Below, piece by piece: positions 12,058-24,586 of a DNA stretch of 64,000 bases (positions are counted from its first letter, which is position 1; each line of letters opens with the position of its first letter). Both the position numbers and the translations under genes were made by a program. The notes beneath the pieces were generated by a model. That model made no database searches, was not told the DNA's origin, and saw only the letters and a list, made by a program, of their open reading frames with translations. The stretch comes from Phoma sp. XZ068 (Eukaryota > Ascomycota > Dothideomycetes > Pleosporales > Didymellaceae), in contig RBKR01000004.1 in the NCBI GenBank assembly GCA_004835665.1, positions 868,001 to 932,000 of the forward strand, in the 5' to 3' direction.

Positions 12058-12302
12058 GGTGGAGTACGGCAGGTGTTGTTTTGTTGTTTGCGTGTGTGAG
12101 CATTAGCGCTGCGGGCGTCTGTTGAAGACGCGACGGAGGTGGTCCAAAGAGGCTAAACCCAAATAAAACGCGCCGTGCGGCGGCTGCCCGCATCGTTTGT
12201 TTGCTGTTTGTGATCGCAACAACACGCCCGCAACGACGCCGTGTCGCCACCCTTTCTTGTTTTTACTTTTCTTTCTTTTCTCTCCACGCGACTCTGCGCA
12301 TC
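12058..12302. promoter_or_regulatory. Shared 245-bp promoter of CDC7 and CND1 with three ACGCG cores
   Basis: The two start codons are only 245 bp apart. Three ACGCG cores are present: 12128-12133 (ACGCGA), 12168-12173 (ACGCGC) and 12286-12291 (ACGCGA). In yeasts ACGCG is the core of the MBF (MCB) element driving G1/S genes. None here is the full palindrome ACGCGT. A pyrimidine-rich tract at ~12251-12285 leads into the CND1 start. The MBF reading is inference. Confidence 0.5.
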
Positions 12303-15300
12303 ATGGAGGCGCGTGTTGATTTTGATATAAATGAGGCGATCAAGCTGTTTGACAGCGATCCCTCGACGATTCCCACGCCTGAAGTCCCTCGAGCACTGCA
12401 GGAGTGCGAAGATGAGCCAGAAACACTGTCATCGCTGGCATTGATCAACAGCGAACTAAATCCGGTGGTGGATGCTGTTGCAGAGAGCCCAGACGCGATC
12501 ACTCGCAGCTCTGTGTTCGACACACTCCAGTTCCTGCTCAAGTGTGTTCCAACTCATATAAACCCCATTATGACATGTATCTAACCTGATCGCGCCATCT
12601 AGGAACTCGTCGCAAATACCCCCAGCCGCACTCGGAAAGATCCTCGACCTCATCGTATCTGCGCTTTCCACGCAGGCCGACATCGTACACGCCGATCTCG
12701 AAGCCGAAGAACAGGATGCAATCCCACACCATAAGAACCTCCTGGAGATGTACGCCTTTCTCTTACGATGGACCATATCCGCAGTTGAAACAAGAGCGTT
12801 GGAGAAGTCCGCGTCAGCGCCAGCAGCAAGAGGGAGGGGAAAGACCAGCAAGTCAAAGTCAGGAAGTGGCAAGGACGGCGCATGGGATGCAGCGGCACAG
12901 CTCGAGACGGCGCTCGATAGGGTCAGCAAAGTCCTGAAGCTGAAACTGAGCCGGATATTCGTCACTACATCAGAGCGAGACACCTTCATCGGCCTTTTCA
13001 CCAAGCCAGTCTACCACATCTTGGAGAACGAAGCCCGAGTCAAGAATAACGCGATCCGGAACCACTGCTTCAGGGTGCTCTGCATTGCTGTCAAGCATCA
13101 TGGCCATGCGTACACGGCACAAACGTCGATTAACCAGTGCCTCACATACTTCGAACACCTATCTGAGCCCATGGCTGAGTTCCTCCATACCCTTGCCGAC
13201 GCATACGATTACTCGCAATTGGCTGAGGATGTCCTCAAAGATATCAGTACCAAAGAGTACAGCGCCACAGACTTGAAGGGCCCCAAGTCCGTCTCGACAT
13301 TCCTGATCAAGATATCTGAGCTGCTACCAAACCTGATCATTAAGCAAGGAGCACTGCTGAACAACTTGCTGGACAGCGAAGCTTACACCCTGCGGTGCGC
13401 TATGATCGAAGTGTGTGGCAACCTGATCAACATGCTTAGCAAACTGAGCCAGGATGACCGCAGCGATGCCCACAAGAGAAACATTGACATCTTCTTTGAT
13501 GTTCTTGAGCAGCGATTCCTGGACATCAATCCCTATTGCCGTTGCCGAGTCCTGCAAGTCTACGTCAAGCTATGCGATCTACCACACATGGGCTCGAAAC
13601 AGGGACGCAAACGCCGACAAACGGCTGCAGACTATGCTGAACAGAGTCTGAAGGACAAAAGCAGCAACGTCCGACGAAACGCCATCAAGCTGTTGTCGAA
13701 ACTCGTCGAGACGCATCCCTTTTCAGCAATGTACAATGGTCTATTGTCGACGGAGGGCTGGGAGCAGGGACTAGAGGGAATCGATGCAAACATCGCAGCA
13801 TTGAAGCCTCCAGCAGAAGAGCTCCAGGAGCGTGCACCAGGCGAGGTTGACGAGTCAATGTTACTCGACGCAACTCAAGCTGACGCTGGTGCCGCAAAGG
13901 ACCCGGCAGAGATGAGCGAGGAAGAGCAAGCTGCGATAGTTGCGAAGATGCAGAAGGACGCTGAGACCGTGCAAGAACTAGAAAAGTTCAACAAGGTCCG
14001 CTCCTTCGTCCGACAAGCCCTGAGATTCATCGAAGTTATCAACGATGCAGCCGAGCAGGTGATGCAGTTGCTATCTTCGAAGAACAAGAGCGAAGTCATC
14101 GAAGCAATGGACTTCTTCACCACAATCGACGCGTATAAGATTGCGAACGCAAGACTTGGCATCAAGAGGATGCTCCGACTTATCTGGACAAAGGGTAACA
14201 GCGACGAAGGCAAAGGCGTTCAAGCACATCTCATCGATTGCTACAAGGGCTTGTTCTTTAACGCACCCCCTGGCTGCGATGCGAACCAAGCTGCCAACTA
14301 CATCACTCGTGGTATGATCAGTTTGACCTTCGATACGACGCCTGCGGAACTCATCTCTCTCGAACAACTGCTCAGCACCATGATGAAACAAGGTTTGGTT
14401 AATGGCCTAGTCATTGAGAAGCTCTGGGGTATTTACGGGTACCAAAAGAAGGACATCTCCATGAGACAACGCCGGGGTGCCATCATAGTGCTGGGCATGT
14501 TGGCTCTTTCTTCGCCGGATATCATCGTTCAAGAGATGGAAACCTGTCTGCGCATTGGCTTAAGAAAACTCGGCCGTCGTGACTTTGGACTCGCTCGCTA
14601 TACCTGCGTTGCTCTGCGCCGCATTAGTGCGGCCTCCGGGAAACAGCAGGCAGGTGAGGCGCCAGCCCCGTCGGTCAAGCTGCCAAACGACCATGCAGTC
14701 CTGGTGAGGCTAGCTGCGATGTGCGAGCTGCAATCCGACAGCAAGGATTGGTTCGGAGTTGCAGACCAGGCGATCAGCGCGATTTACGTACTTTCAAAAC
14801 ACCCAGATGTGCTTTGCTCAGAAGTCATCAGACAGGTGGCGAAACGTGTGTTCGCTCCGAAAGCAGCCTCTCGGCCCACCTCTAGTTCAGGTCCTAAGGA
14901 AGAAGGTGATCCCATGGACGTAGATGCGGACGAGGAGATGCCAGACGCGCCCCCTGTGGACGCTGTACCCTCCAAGAAACAAAACTCGGCGCTAGCACTT
15001 TCGCAGCTCTTATTCATTGTTGGGCACGTTGCCATCAAGCAGATTGTTCACCTCGAGCTCTGCGAACTTGAGTTCAAACGTCGAAAGGCTGAGAAGGAGA
15101 AGGACAAGAAGGCTGCACCTCGAAAATCCGTGGCTCCTGAGCCAACACCCATGAAAAAGGGTCGTAAGAGAGGCGCCATGAAAGATCCAACGCCTGCACC
15201 GGAGGCTGACGCCGACGATCTCGACCTCATGGCGGGTACCAACGAAGATGACTTCACAGACGCCATAGCCCACGTTCGCGAGCGAGAACTACTATTTGGC

Positions 15301-16101
15301 CCACAGTCTCTTTTGGCCAACTTCGGCCCCCTGGTATCGGACATTTGCGCTAACAATACGTCGTATAACCATCCAACACTTCAGGCTCAAGCTGCGCTCT
15401 GCTTGGGTAAGCTCATGTGTGTTAGCCAGGAGTATTGCGAAAGCAATCTCAACCTGCTACTCAACATCCTTGAACGCAGTCAGGATGCCATCGTTCGCAG
15501 CAATCTTGTCATTGCTCTTGGCGATATGGCTGTTTGCTTCAACCACTTGGTCGAACAGGATACAGAGTTCTTGTACCGCCGTCTCAATGATAGTGACCAA
15601 AGTGTTAAGAGGACTTGTCTCCAGACCCTGACTTTCCTCATTCTCGCTGGCCAGGTTAAAGTCAAGGGTCAGCTTGCCGAAATGGCCAAGTGCATTGAGG
15701 ATAGCGACAAGAAAATCACAGAGATGGCACGCCAGTTCTTCAGCGAGCTATCTACGAAGGATAATGCCATCTACAACCAGTTCGTCGATATGTTCAGTAC
15801 TCTCAGTGCCGATACCGCACTCGACGAAGATGCATTCAAGCGCATCATCAAGTACCTTGCTGGGTACATTGAGAAGGTAAGCTTACTAGTAGCTCTACGA
15901 CACAGCACGCAAAGCACTAACGTCATGCAGGAAAAACAAGCCAAACAGCTCTCTGCGAAGCTGGCTGCCCGATTGCCTCGAGCTGAGAATGAGAGGCAAT
16001 GGCGAGACGTCGAGTACACATTGGGATTCCTGCAGCACAAGGACGAGGAGATCCAGAAGATGCTTTCTGAGGGTTTCAAGGTTGTCCAGGCGTCAGCGTA
16101 G
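12303..16101 (+). CDS. CND1: Condensin complex subunit 1 (Cnd1/Ycs4/CAP-D2)
   Basis: This is the HEAT-repeat subunit of condensin, needed to compact and separate mitotic chromosomes. Three exons (12303-12541, 12603-15876, 15931-16101) give 1227 aa, normal for the family. The first junction joins QFLLK to NSSQIPPAALGKIL; the last intron (54 nt) is in frame, so a naive reading would insert 18 extra residues. Helical repeats run throughout. A low-complexity basic/acidic linker (roughly residues 830-950) separates the repeat blocks. The conserved Cnd1 C-terminal block runs from FGPLVSDICANNTSYNHP to RLNDSDQSVKRTCLQTLTFL, the latter being a strong family signature. Confidence 0.94.
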
Positions 16102-16666
16102 ACGTGGCTCCAGTTTCCGTCACTATTGTTTTATCATGAATTACGCGTTATGATACCTCGGGTCTGGTCATGGATGGTACGGCGTTCAGTTTTCGAATGA
16201 GGCTTCATCAGAAAGGCGAAGGTTATAGATATGCTTGTTATTTTGAAATGTTGATGCCGCAGCAGCGTATGTGCTGTTCAAGTCATCTGCGGTCTTTGGC
16301 TGATGTCTCAAGAAGCCTAAAAGCTTCGAATGCAACGAAATCCGAAACCACCAAGGAACGCCGCTATGCGTTACCTGAAAATACAAAAACGCCAATATGT
16401 GCTCATAAGATCATGTCCCTGCCTGCTTCCCCCTGAGCAGCCATCCACCGGGATGCTTGAATCTCTGTTCTGTCTCCATCTTCTACTCTATGCTCTCAGT
16501 ATCCCCAACTCAACTGTTCTCTCACTAACACCATCCCTTGATGTTATGTCCTTCCTGTCGGCTTTGCTCTCGGGTGATTTGGATGTGGTCCACCGTTCAG
16601 GCCCTGGATCATGCCAAAGAGATATTTCTCCCTCGATGTTCCAAGGGAACCACATTCCCCGTCTAG
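16102..16666. other. Spacer between condensin and small Cys-rich gene
   Basis: About 565 bases lie between two convergent stop codons. I found no supported gene. Confidence 0.4.
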
Positions 16667-16926
16667 TCACGCAGCCGCGAGGGTGCCCATGGGTGGATAT
16701 GTCTTGTCGTCTATTTGTACGCGCGGTGTGCATGTGCACCATTGGTCTGAGGGAACGTGGCTCATTACGCCCGAGACGTGCTTGCCGCAGCCCCACCATG
16801 TGGTTTTGTCTGTGGGAGAAGTGTTAGTATGGATGTGAGTTGCGGTTGGTGGGTGGTTGTTGCTGGGAGATAGCGGAGTTAAGGGAGAGACGTACTGCAT
16901 GTGTCGCATGCTGCCTTCTTGCACAT
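16667..16926 (-). CDS. Small Cys-rich WWGCG protein, 57 aa, function unknown
   Basis: Two tiny exons (16896-16926, 31 nt; 16667-16809, 143 nt) encode 57 aa. Exon 1 reads MCKKAACDTC, the codon AA|C spans an 86-nt intron with GTACGT donor and CACAG acceptor, and exon 2 continues KTTWWGCGKHV. Further features are CTC, then KTYPPMG near the end. From memory, short fungal proteins with the pattern CxxC...TWWGCG...V..V..W.TC are common and uncharacterised; I recognise the pattern but know no function. The cysteines (CDTC, GCG, CTC) could bind a metal. No signal peptide or membrane helix is present. The correct start is missed if the intron is read through. Confidence 0.78.
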
Positions 16927-18072
16927 GATGTTAAAGTTTCGGGTTCAAGGGAAAATTGGATAGGACAGCAGATGCTGTAAGATTCCTGGGTAGGGCTGAA
17001 AAGAAGGGACAGAGGCAGGCGCGTGTAGTCGTGGGCCAAGTCAAGCCACTCGGTAGTGGTCCTTTGTTTTGCTGCGCGGTGGTCTATACCAAGGATATCG
17101 CGGGCGTAAAAACAACAAGGATGACGATAGTCAAAGGTTGGAAGAAAAGGGATCACTTGAAACGGAATTGAAAATTTACTACCTCATACCGTAGCGTGCT
17201 ATGAAGATATATATTTAAACCCGTCCGCGTCCTCGCCGTCCTGAATGTAGAACGAAGGATTCGCAGTTTCGTGTTCGTAGGCCCATACCGTCAGCAGTCG
17301 GCGATGTGGTAGTCGGCGACCAAATCCGGCGGAACTATTCGCACACCAATCAAATCAGCGCAGGAAACCCTGCCGCGACTTGAGAACCCACACGCTCCCC
17401 GAGGTCCCCTTAGTGGAGGCGTAAGAGGCGATGCCCAAACCCAGCCAGAGCGTGTGAGTGCACGAAAACCCGCGTGGAGACAGCTTGGCTGCGGGAATGG
17501 CGTGGTCAGGCTGCCACGGACTTGCTGTTAATGAGATTTAGTGACGAAAGACTGCGATCAGAGAGCGCCTAAAGCGAGGTAAAGGGCCGTAAGGGTAATC
17601 GGCGCGAGAACTGATGAACTGTTAGAGGGTGCAGGGAGGGTGGAGGGGTCCTTGTGCATTTTTGGTGCGTTCCTACAACCAGACGAGTGGGAACGCTAAG
17701 CACGTGGATTTGGAATGGCCAGAGCCTTGGAGGCTGAACAGCCGGCGTCGGGTTCGTGATGCACACGTTGTTGCAACAGTCTCAACTCAACGTGTAAACG
17801 GCGACTATCTGAGGTTGCACAAGCCTCATAATAGTAAAATCGTATGATTATGAAACGAGTAGTAGTAATTTCATGCTCTATACCTCCAACAAACTCCGTC
17901 TAATCAAACAGGAGCGGTCTAACTCGGGACTTTTGAGGTGTACCGAAACGCCTCCGCTAGGAAATGCTAGAATGATCCCCGCTGAGCTGCAGGGCGAATG
18001 CAGCTAAACACTGACAATCGCCGACTGCAAAGCCAGCGTGTATGCGGCGAGCTACGAAGTGACCTGAGACGT
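16927..18072. other. Gene-free spacer of about 1.1 kb
   Basis: Short frames only, none with plausible codon use or family motif. It includes the promoter of the small Cys-rich gene and the 3' end of DBP3. No tRNA-like fold or repeat was noticed. Confidence 0.4.
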
Positions 18073-19856
18073 CTAATCGAATGTAATCTTCGTCGCGGCC
18101 TTCATGTCACCAGTATCCTTGTAGAACGCTCCATAGGCCTCATGACCCTTCTTCTTGACCGTGGTGCCGAACTTCATCAGCTCTTCCGGTACGGGCTGGT
18201 TGGCGGCCTTGAGTACATTGATGAGACTACATATTGTTAGTGTGTGTTCGTAGATGTGTACTAAAATAATACTTACGATCCAGAAAGGCCCTTGTCGTGT
18301 TCGGTGAACAGCGTAATGGCTAGACCATCTTGTCCGGCACGACCCGTTCGGCCAATTCGGTGAACGTAGTCCTCGGCTGTCAATGGGAAAGTAACATTGA
18401 TGACGACCTTCACAGCTGGGATATCCAGCCCACGGGCAGCCACATCAGTAGCTACGAGCAGTGGAACTTTGCCCTCCTTGAAAGCTGCCAATGAAGCAGT
18501 ACGCTTGTCTTGGCTCAGGTCGCCGTGAATTCCGCCGACCCTGAAGCCCGACCTCTGGATGAACTGCTCGATACGCATAGCCTCCTTCTTATACAGACAG
18601 AAGACCAGGATGCGGTCTTCCTTGTTCTTTCCAGATTGATACTGCCTGAGCAGCTGGAGCAGACGCTGCTCCTTAGCACGAGGATCTACAACCTCAACAA
18701 CTTGCTTGATGCGGATGTTGGCACGGAGTTCGCCGGAAGCATTGTCACCGATCGTAATCTTGACTGGTGAGACCATGAAGGTGGACGCTAGCTCACGTAC
18801 GGACGGAGGCCAAGTCGCCGTGAACATGAGAGTTTGGCGCTTCTTTGGGCACTGCGTGATGATCTGACGAATAGGCTCCTCGAAACCCTTGTCGAGCATG
18901 CGGTCTGCCTCGTCGAGTACAACGTAATCGGCGTTACTGAGATTGCAAGTGCCCTCTCCAACAAGATCGTTCAGACGACCAGGTGTGGCTACAACAATAG
19001 AGGCCGTGCGAAGAGCTTCGATCTGAGGGGGCTTGGGCACACCTCCGTACACGCAAACAACTCCCAGTCCGGCAGGGCCGGCTAACGTAACCAGCTGGTC
19101 ATGGATCTGAACAGCCAATTCGCGGGTAGGCGAGACGATGACGGCCTTCACACCCTTGCGCTTGTGCTTGGGGAGAGACTGGATGTAGCGTACGCAAGGT
19201 ACACCGAATGCCAACGTCTTTCCGGAGCCTGTCTCTGCCACACCAATTGCGTCTCGTCCCGAAAGCAGCGAGGGCCATACCGCTGCCTGGATAGGAGTAG
19301 GTGTTGTGAATTTGGCGAAAGCCTCGTTCTTGATGGGTAGGTACTTGAAATTTATGATCGGGCGTAGACCCTTCTCGGGCTTGGGGTCATCGATCGTTAC
19401 GGTGTGCTTGGTGAGGAAAGCGTCGATCTCGGACCGAGGGAGCTGCGACAGCTCCCTGTCCTCCTGGTAGTCGCCGTCGGCGATGGGCTCGGGGCTCGTG
19501 GCTGAGGACTCAACGCGAGAAGCGACTGCTGACGTTGCGACTGAAGTGGGCGCTGTTGTGGCTGCACTTGCTGCTTCCTTTGCCGCCTTCTTCTCTGCCT
19601 TGCGCGCAGCTTTCCTGGCTGCCTTTGCTGCATCCTCGTCTTCCACAGGGGTGAAATCGGTCTTCTTCGACTTCTTCGCCTCCTTCTTTGCCTTTTTCGC
19701 GGCCTTGCGCTCGGCTTCAGAAGTCTCTACGCTGTCGCCGCTCGTCTCCACTGCGTCCACGGGCGCACTCTTCTGCGACTTCTCTGACTTGTCCTTCTTG
19801 CTCTTCTTCCTGGACAACTCGGCATCGCCAACCTCGGAAATTGATCGTTTCCCCAT
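18073..19856 (-). CDS. DBP3: ATP-dependent RNA helicase Dbp3 (DEAD box)
   Basis: This is a nucleolar DEAD-box helicase for 60S ribosomal subunit assembly (pre-rRNA processing). Two exons (18277-19856, 18073-18226; intron 50 nt) give 577 aa. The first ~130 residues are a Lys/Ala-rich, highly charged tail typical of Dbp3. Helicase motifs follow in order: Q motif TPIQAAVWP, AETGSGKT (I), PTRELA (Ia), TPGR (Ib), VLDEADRM (II), FTATWP (III, TAT instead of SAT as in Dbp3), LVATDVAARGLDIP (V) and HRIGRTGRAG (VI). Exon 2 supplies the C-terminal LINVLKAANQPVPEEL block through KKKGHEAYGAF to ATKITFD, which identifies Dbp3 rather than Dbp2. Confidence 0.93.
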
Positions 19857-20204
19857 CTTGAATATACTGCGAATCTGGGGCGTGGCTTGGGAACGATGAG
19901 GGAAAATTCACTTTTTCCATGCCGACCTATCGATAAGCCCGTACGCTAGATCCAAGGTAGTATAGCGCCGAGCTGGACCCTGACTATGGCTGCATTCTTC
20001 GCCTCCAAGCGCTCTGAACATGTTGAATACACTTGACATCGAATTTCAATTGTCTCTATGGTCTCGAATCAAAAATGACTCGATGACATTCAGCAAGTCC
20101 TGCGCCATTTCCGAGATCACGCGCAAGCTCACTTTACGTCCTCCATTCGAGGCCATGATCAAGTCCAGCACAACAGCTTCGACCACAGTACACTAACAGC
20201 GAAT
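19857..20204. promoter_or_regulatory. Divergent promoter of DBP3 and TFIIIC-subunit genes
   Basis: This 348-bp stretch lies between opposite start codons. No specific site is identified. Confidence 0.35.
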
Positions 20205-22618
20205 ATGGCAGATGTGACGGAACTAAGATGCTGGCCGTCTTGTGTTGATGCCCTTGACTGGTCGCAAGACAATATCATCGCATTGGCTTCTGACGAGCGC
20301 ATCGAACTTTTGGTAGGCTCACAATAAGACACCAAGACTGACGATCGCTAACAATAGATCAGTTCCCAAATACTGTGTCTTACGAGCGCGACAACGATGT
20401 TCCACAGTGGCAGCATGTTCCACTTCAAGTCCCCTGGTTCTCTAACGATGAGCTCCCAGTGAAGGACGCTGCGCCTTTACCGAATTACTCAGTCGGCGAA
20501 GAGATATCGCCGAGTGTGCCAATTGCAATAGCCTGGTCGCCGCCCGGTCTTGCTAAGTATCGGCGATGTGCTCTGGCAGTGCTGACTTCGAATCTTGTGC
20601 TCTCACTCTGGTCGGCTGAAGGCAAGCTCCAAGAAGAGTCGACCTGGAACCGAAGGCTCCTGATCAACCATGCGCTCACCGAGTACTTCTCCAACAATGT
20701 GACGGCCCAGAGCAGTCATGTCGCCTCCAGTGCGGAGGAGCAGTTACGATTGAGGAGTCGGATTCGAGCATTCACATGGGCGCCGGCTTTACCCAGCAAC
20801 ACCAACACAATGGGAACACAGCCGTCATACAGCCAGCAGTACCTCGCCATAGCAAACGATGATAACCAGCTTGTGTTTCTGGATGTGGTCTCACCTACCT
20901 CTACCCTCGGTTCATCGCAGAGCTGGAAAGCAAATATTTTGACCCATATGTCCCTTGAATCAAGAAAGGAGAGCACATTCACGGATCCATTGCTCTTTGA
21001 TGATTTAATGAAGCAGCAGCGATTCATCTCGCATGTTGCTTGGAGTCCCTGGATTCTACAAGGTGACTGCTACCAATCTGTTGTCGCCTATGCAACCAAC
21101 GAAGAGGTGAGAGGCCGACTGGTTATCTATAGTAACGATCATTCTACACTGGGTGCGGAGGTTATATATCCTGGAATTAGTGTAAGGCATAGTGGTCTTG
21201 TATCCTGGTGTCCGAAGGTCGAAAATGACAACCAGCTCGAGCTGGCTCTATTCACGAACTCAGGCCTAGTCTACTTGACTATATCGGGTATCGATGCATC
21301 AGTTGTTGAAAAGACCTCGCACAACCTAGACGGCCGTTGGGATCAGGTGTCGGGTGCAGTCTGGGATTGCGAGAAACCTCTCTCGCCCCGCTTGCACTTC
21401 AGCTCATTATTGTCGACCGTCCAATCTCCGACTGCAGTGTTGGAGAAATCGTCCGAGGTTTTGAAGAGCGCCAAAGCTCCCAACTGGAAAGAAAAGATCG
21501 AGAACAGTACTGTTCTTTTCAGCGTCAAGAACGATCTCAAGGGACACAGCAAGACGAAAGTGTGGGGCTTGACACCTTCTCCACTGGGAGACTTCATCGC
21601 TGCATGCAACAGCTTGCATCCCTCTGACTCAATCGAGTATGGTCCACCAGCAGATCGGCGGGGTACAGTAGCATTAAGCACCCTGCGCCAATACAGCAAG
21701 ATCCGTGAGAGCTTCCCGAATCGAAGCACAACTGCAGAAGGTGTTCTTTTCACACTAAAGAAGCTAGTGGAGAACACTGTTGAGGATGCTGAGCAGATGC
21801 CTGCATTCGCAGAAGAAATTGTTGGCAAGCTATTGCAGACGTATAAGCCGATTACTGTCTCTGATAGTGACGCTCTTACAATTGAGACAAGCGACCTGAA
21901 AGAACTGGTTAAAAGATTCAAGACCAACGCAGTCTTCGATGAAAACACGTTACGAGATCGTTACAGCATTCTGGTGTCTTATGCTTCCAACGACACATCG
22001 TCGAATGAGCTTGCGAGAACCCTTATCTCTTACCGACTCGCTGCAGTGCTACAGAAGCTACCTTTGACACTATCACAAACACCATTCAGTGCGGAGATAT
22101 TATCACAGCACAAGCAGTTGGTTGCTCTGATTGATGGTTTGTTCCTTCCCGACTCCGCAGAAGTTGAGACCACGGAAGGCACTGAAGCAGTGGAAGTGGC
22201 AGAGGAATCAACTCTCGAAATGGATGGTGACGCTATGGAGACCGATCCTACTTCTGAGAAACCCACGTCAAGCTCGACTGACCAAGCACCATCTAAGGAT
22301 AGGTCGGCACCTAACAGCAAGATCACTGCGAGCGATCAGTGTGACTTCTGCTCTGCATCTATACCTTTCACCGATCTCACCAGCGCCACTTGCACCAATG
22401 GTCATCAATTCCCGCGATGTGGAGTCAGCTTACTGGCGATCCAGGCCCCTGGTATCACCAAGTATTGTGGTATCTGCAGCACTCCATTTCTGAGCGAAGA
22501 GTTTGTGCACGCGCAAGAAGCGGGGCCTCAGGGAGCAGAGCCTCCAGTGACGCTCTCAAGGGTATTATTTCAGGCTTGCGATGTGTGCATATACTGCGGT
22601 GGAAAGTTTGTCGGTTGA
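20205..22618 (+). CDS. TFIIIC subunit with N-terminal propeller and C-terminal zinc finger (Sfc9/GTF3C4-like)
   Basis: Probable subunit of RNA polymerase III factor TFIIIC, which binds the B box of tRNA genes. Two exons (20205-20312, 20363-22618) give 787 aa. The intron uses the second of two nearby acceptors (ATCAG), which alone keeps the frame: IELL joins FPNTVSYERD. The N-terminal half has WD-like blades (VDALDWSQDNIIALASDERIELL; RFISHVAWSPWIL; LVSWCPKVE), matching the TFIIIC delta/p90 N-terminal domain. The C-terminus has two zinc ribbons: CDFCSASIPF...CTNGH...RCGVSLL, then YCGIC, and CDVCIYCGGKFVG at the very end. A Ser/Glu-rich linker (about residues 600-670) separates them. The assignment rests on the zinc-finger signature; paralogue naming is uncertain. 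Confidence 0.82.
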
Positions 22619-23379
22619 AAGGGGATGCACGTCATCTGCGGCTCTAGCGATAAAAGAAGTAAGACGGTCGGTTATCACAAAGCATTTCTATACGGTTGAT
22701 TGACGAGAAAGAATCCCCACCGTATTTGCGCTTCTTGATATATGAGAAGGCGCTGAACCAGTCTATTGCACACTGCTCTGGTACGGTCCCTACAACGGTC
22801 GTTACATGCTTGATAGGTCACAGTCATAAATATCTTCTTTCTTTCGATTCCAAAGAATCTAAATAAACGCATCAGCTCACCGTTGACATTGAGACTAAAC
22901 GTACGAAATTCCAACGAACAGAAGCCTCGTCCGGGTGTCTGTTTGTGTGACGTTCATCAAGTTTGTATCAAATTTTCCCAAATCTTGACGTCTCACTGCA
23001 TTATGCGAAGTAACTCAAATCAGTGCGGGGGAACAAGGATTCTGGTGCAGCGGTAAAGTTCCGAGGCATGATGTTAGCGTTACAAAGCACTCAGTCTGGA
23101 AAACTAACTTGTGGTCACCGAAGCTGATGACTAACGTCCAGCCGTGGTCGGTTGATGATAGGTCGCGACTAGGGCTACGTGTGGATCATGCCAACTTGTG
23201 TAGACCGAAAGACCGAAGAACTTCAAGGTTCGCAGCGAAAATGACAGCGAGAGCGAGGCAACTGTAATGAAGTTTACCGCCATATATACTGCACTTATAC
23301 TCATGAGCTTCATTACTTCACCACTTCATCAATTCAACCACCACTTCATTAGCAAAACATTGGAAACTTCAAGAGCAAA
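22619..23379. other. Spacer before the 137-aa gene
   Basis: About 760 bases without a supported gene. AT content rises toward 23380, consistent with a promoter and leader. Confidence 0.4.
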
Positions 23380-23793
23380 ATGTCCACCCAACGTACCACC
23401 GCAAAGCCCAGAATCCTCATCGCTGGCTTGATTGTCAACGCCGACATACCAGATTACTTCCGCGAGCTCTTTGGCACGCCTGACCAAATTCAAGCCGCTA
23501 TCACCGCCGATGAGATCCGCATCCGCGAAGCAGGATTCGACGTTACTTCTTACCAACTTGATGATACGAAACCCAAGGCTGGACTCGAGTGGGTGGAGAA
23601 CAAGCTTCGCTCTGAACATTTTGACGGCATTATGATCGGGTCCGGGCTGCGGCTCATTCCATCGCAGACGGCGCTGTTTGAGAGCATGGTTCATGTTTGT
23701 CGGAAGTTTAAACCAGACGCGGTTTTTATGTTCAATGCTGGACCAGGGACGAATTGGGAGACGTTGCAGAGGAACCTGGAGAGACTGCCGTGA
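23380..23793 (+). CDS. Uncharacterised 137-aa soluble protein
   Basis: Single exon of 137 aa with coding-like codon use (GC-rich third positions). I do not recognise a named family. The order beta-strand (RILIAGLIV), helix, strand (GFDVTSYQL), helix, strand (FDGIMIGSGLRL), helix (QTALFESMVHVCRKF), strand (DAVFMFNAGPGT) suggests a small alpha/beta Rossmann- or flavodoxin-like fold. This is inference from pattern only. The glycine turn IMIGSGLRL and the FNAGPGTNWETLQRNL end look conserved rather than random. No signal peptide or membrane segment. Confidence 0.7.
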   Translation: MSTQRTTAKPRILIAGLIVNADIPDYFRELFGTPDQIQAAITADEIRIREAGFDVTSYQLDDTKPKAGLEWVENKLRSEHFDGIMIGSGLRLIPSQTALFESMVHVCRKFKPDAVFMFNAGPGTNWETLQRNLERLP

Positions 23794-24586
23794 GTTGGGC
23801 GAATACTGCAGCCCGTAGAATAGGTGGGACTACACGAGCTTCGGAAATGTGAGCATACAGTATCAAGGAGATTTTATGCCTCTGCGCCTCCAACATCCTA
23901 CAATTTAAAGACTGGTCTATTCTCTCTCTCTAACATCTGTATGGCCCATTTAGTGTTATAATATGTGGTCTCTTCACGAAAACCCCGTGCGCCCTGTACA
24001 TGTCTTGCCGCAAGTTTGGCGAGAGTGACATCTTCGATGTTAGTCTCACACCGGATAAGGTATCAGCAAATGTGAGGCAATCGTGGGACCGAGTGGCTGT
24101 ATTCCGTGCAATTCGATTGAGTCGTCATCTTTGGGAGCTGTTTTGATATTACACTAGTTCCTTAAAGGAGCGGTGCTCCGGCACACCATGCTGTTCGAGC
24201 AGGTCAAGTTCTAACCAAAATTGGCTCGTTCTTGCTTGCGGTATAAGGCGTTGCGGTGTGCGCAGGCAAGCATGTTTATATCAGGGAGACGAAAGAAGGA
24301 AGCCACTAGACTGCAGAAGGGTCAAGGTCTTGAATACGCGACAGAGTGAACCCATCTCGGCGACCTTCCACCGTCGACTTTTGGCGAGTGGAGACCGACC
24401 TGATGGAGAGGCTCTGAAGTGGGGCGTACGTGGGTCACGTGCGCGTCGCATCAGCGAAAGCGGTAAGGACCGCCAAGCAACCCGCTAACCGCGCAGCCCA
24501 CACTCTCGAAATTCGCACTCTTCGAAGTTCCATCGTCGTTACTAACCCACAGCTCCCCGACAACACCACGAGCAAAATCAGTCAAG
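23794..24586. other. Spacer upstream of ribosomal protein eL18 gene
   Basis: About 790 bases without a supported gene. The last ~200 bases form the promoter and leader of the ribosomal protein gene. Confidence 0.4.
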
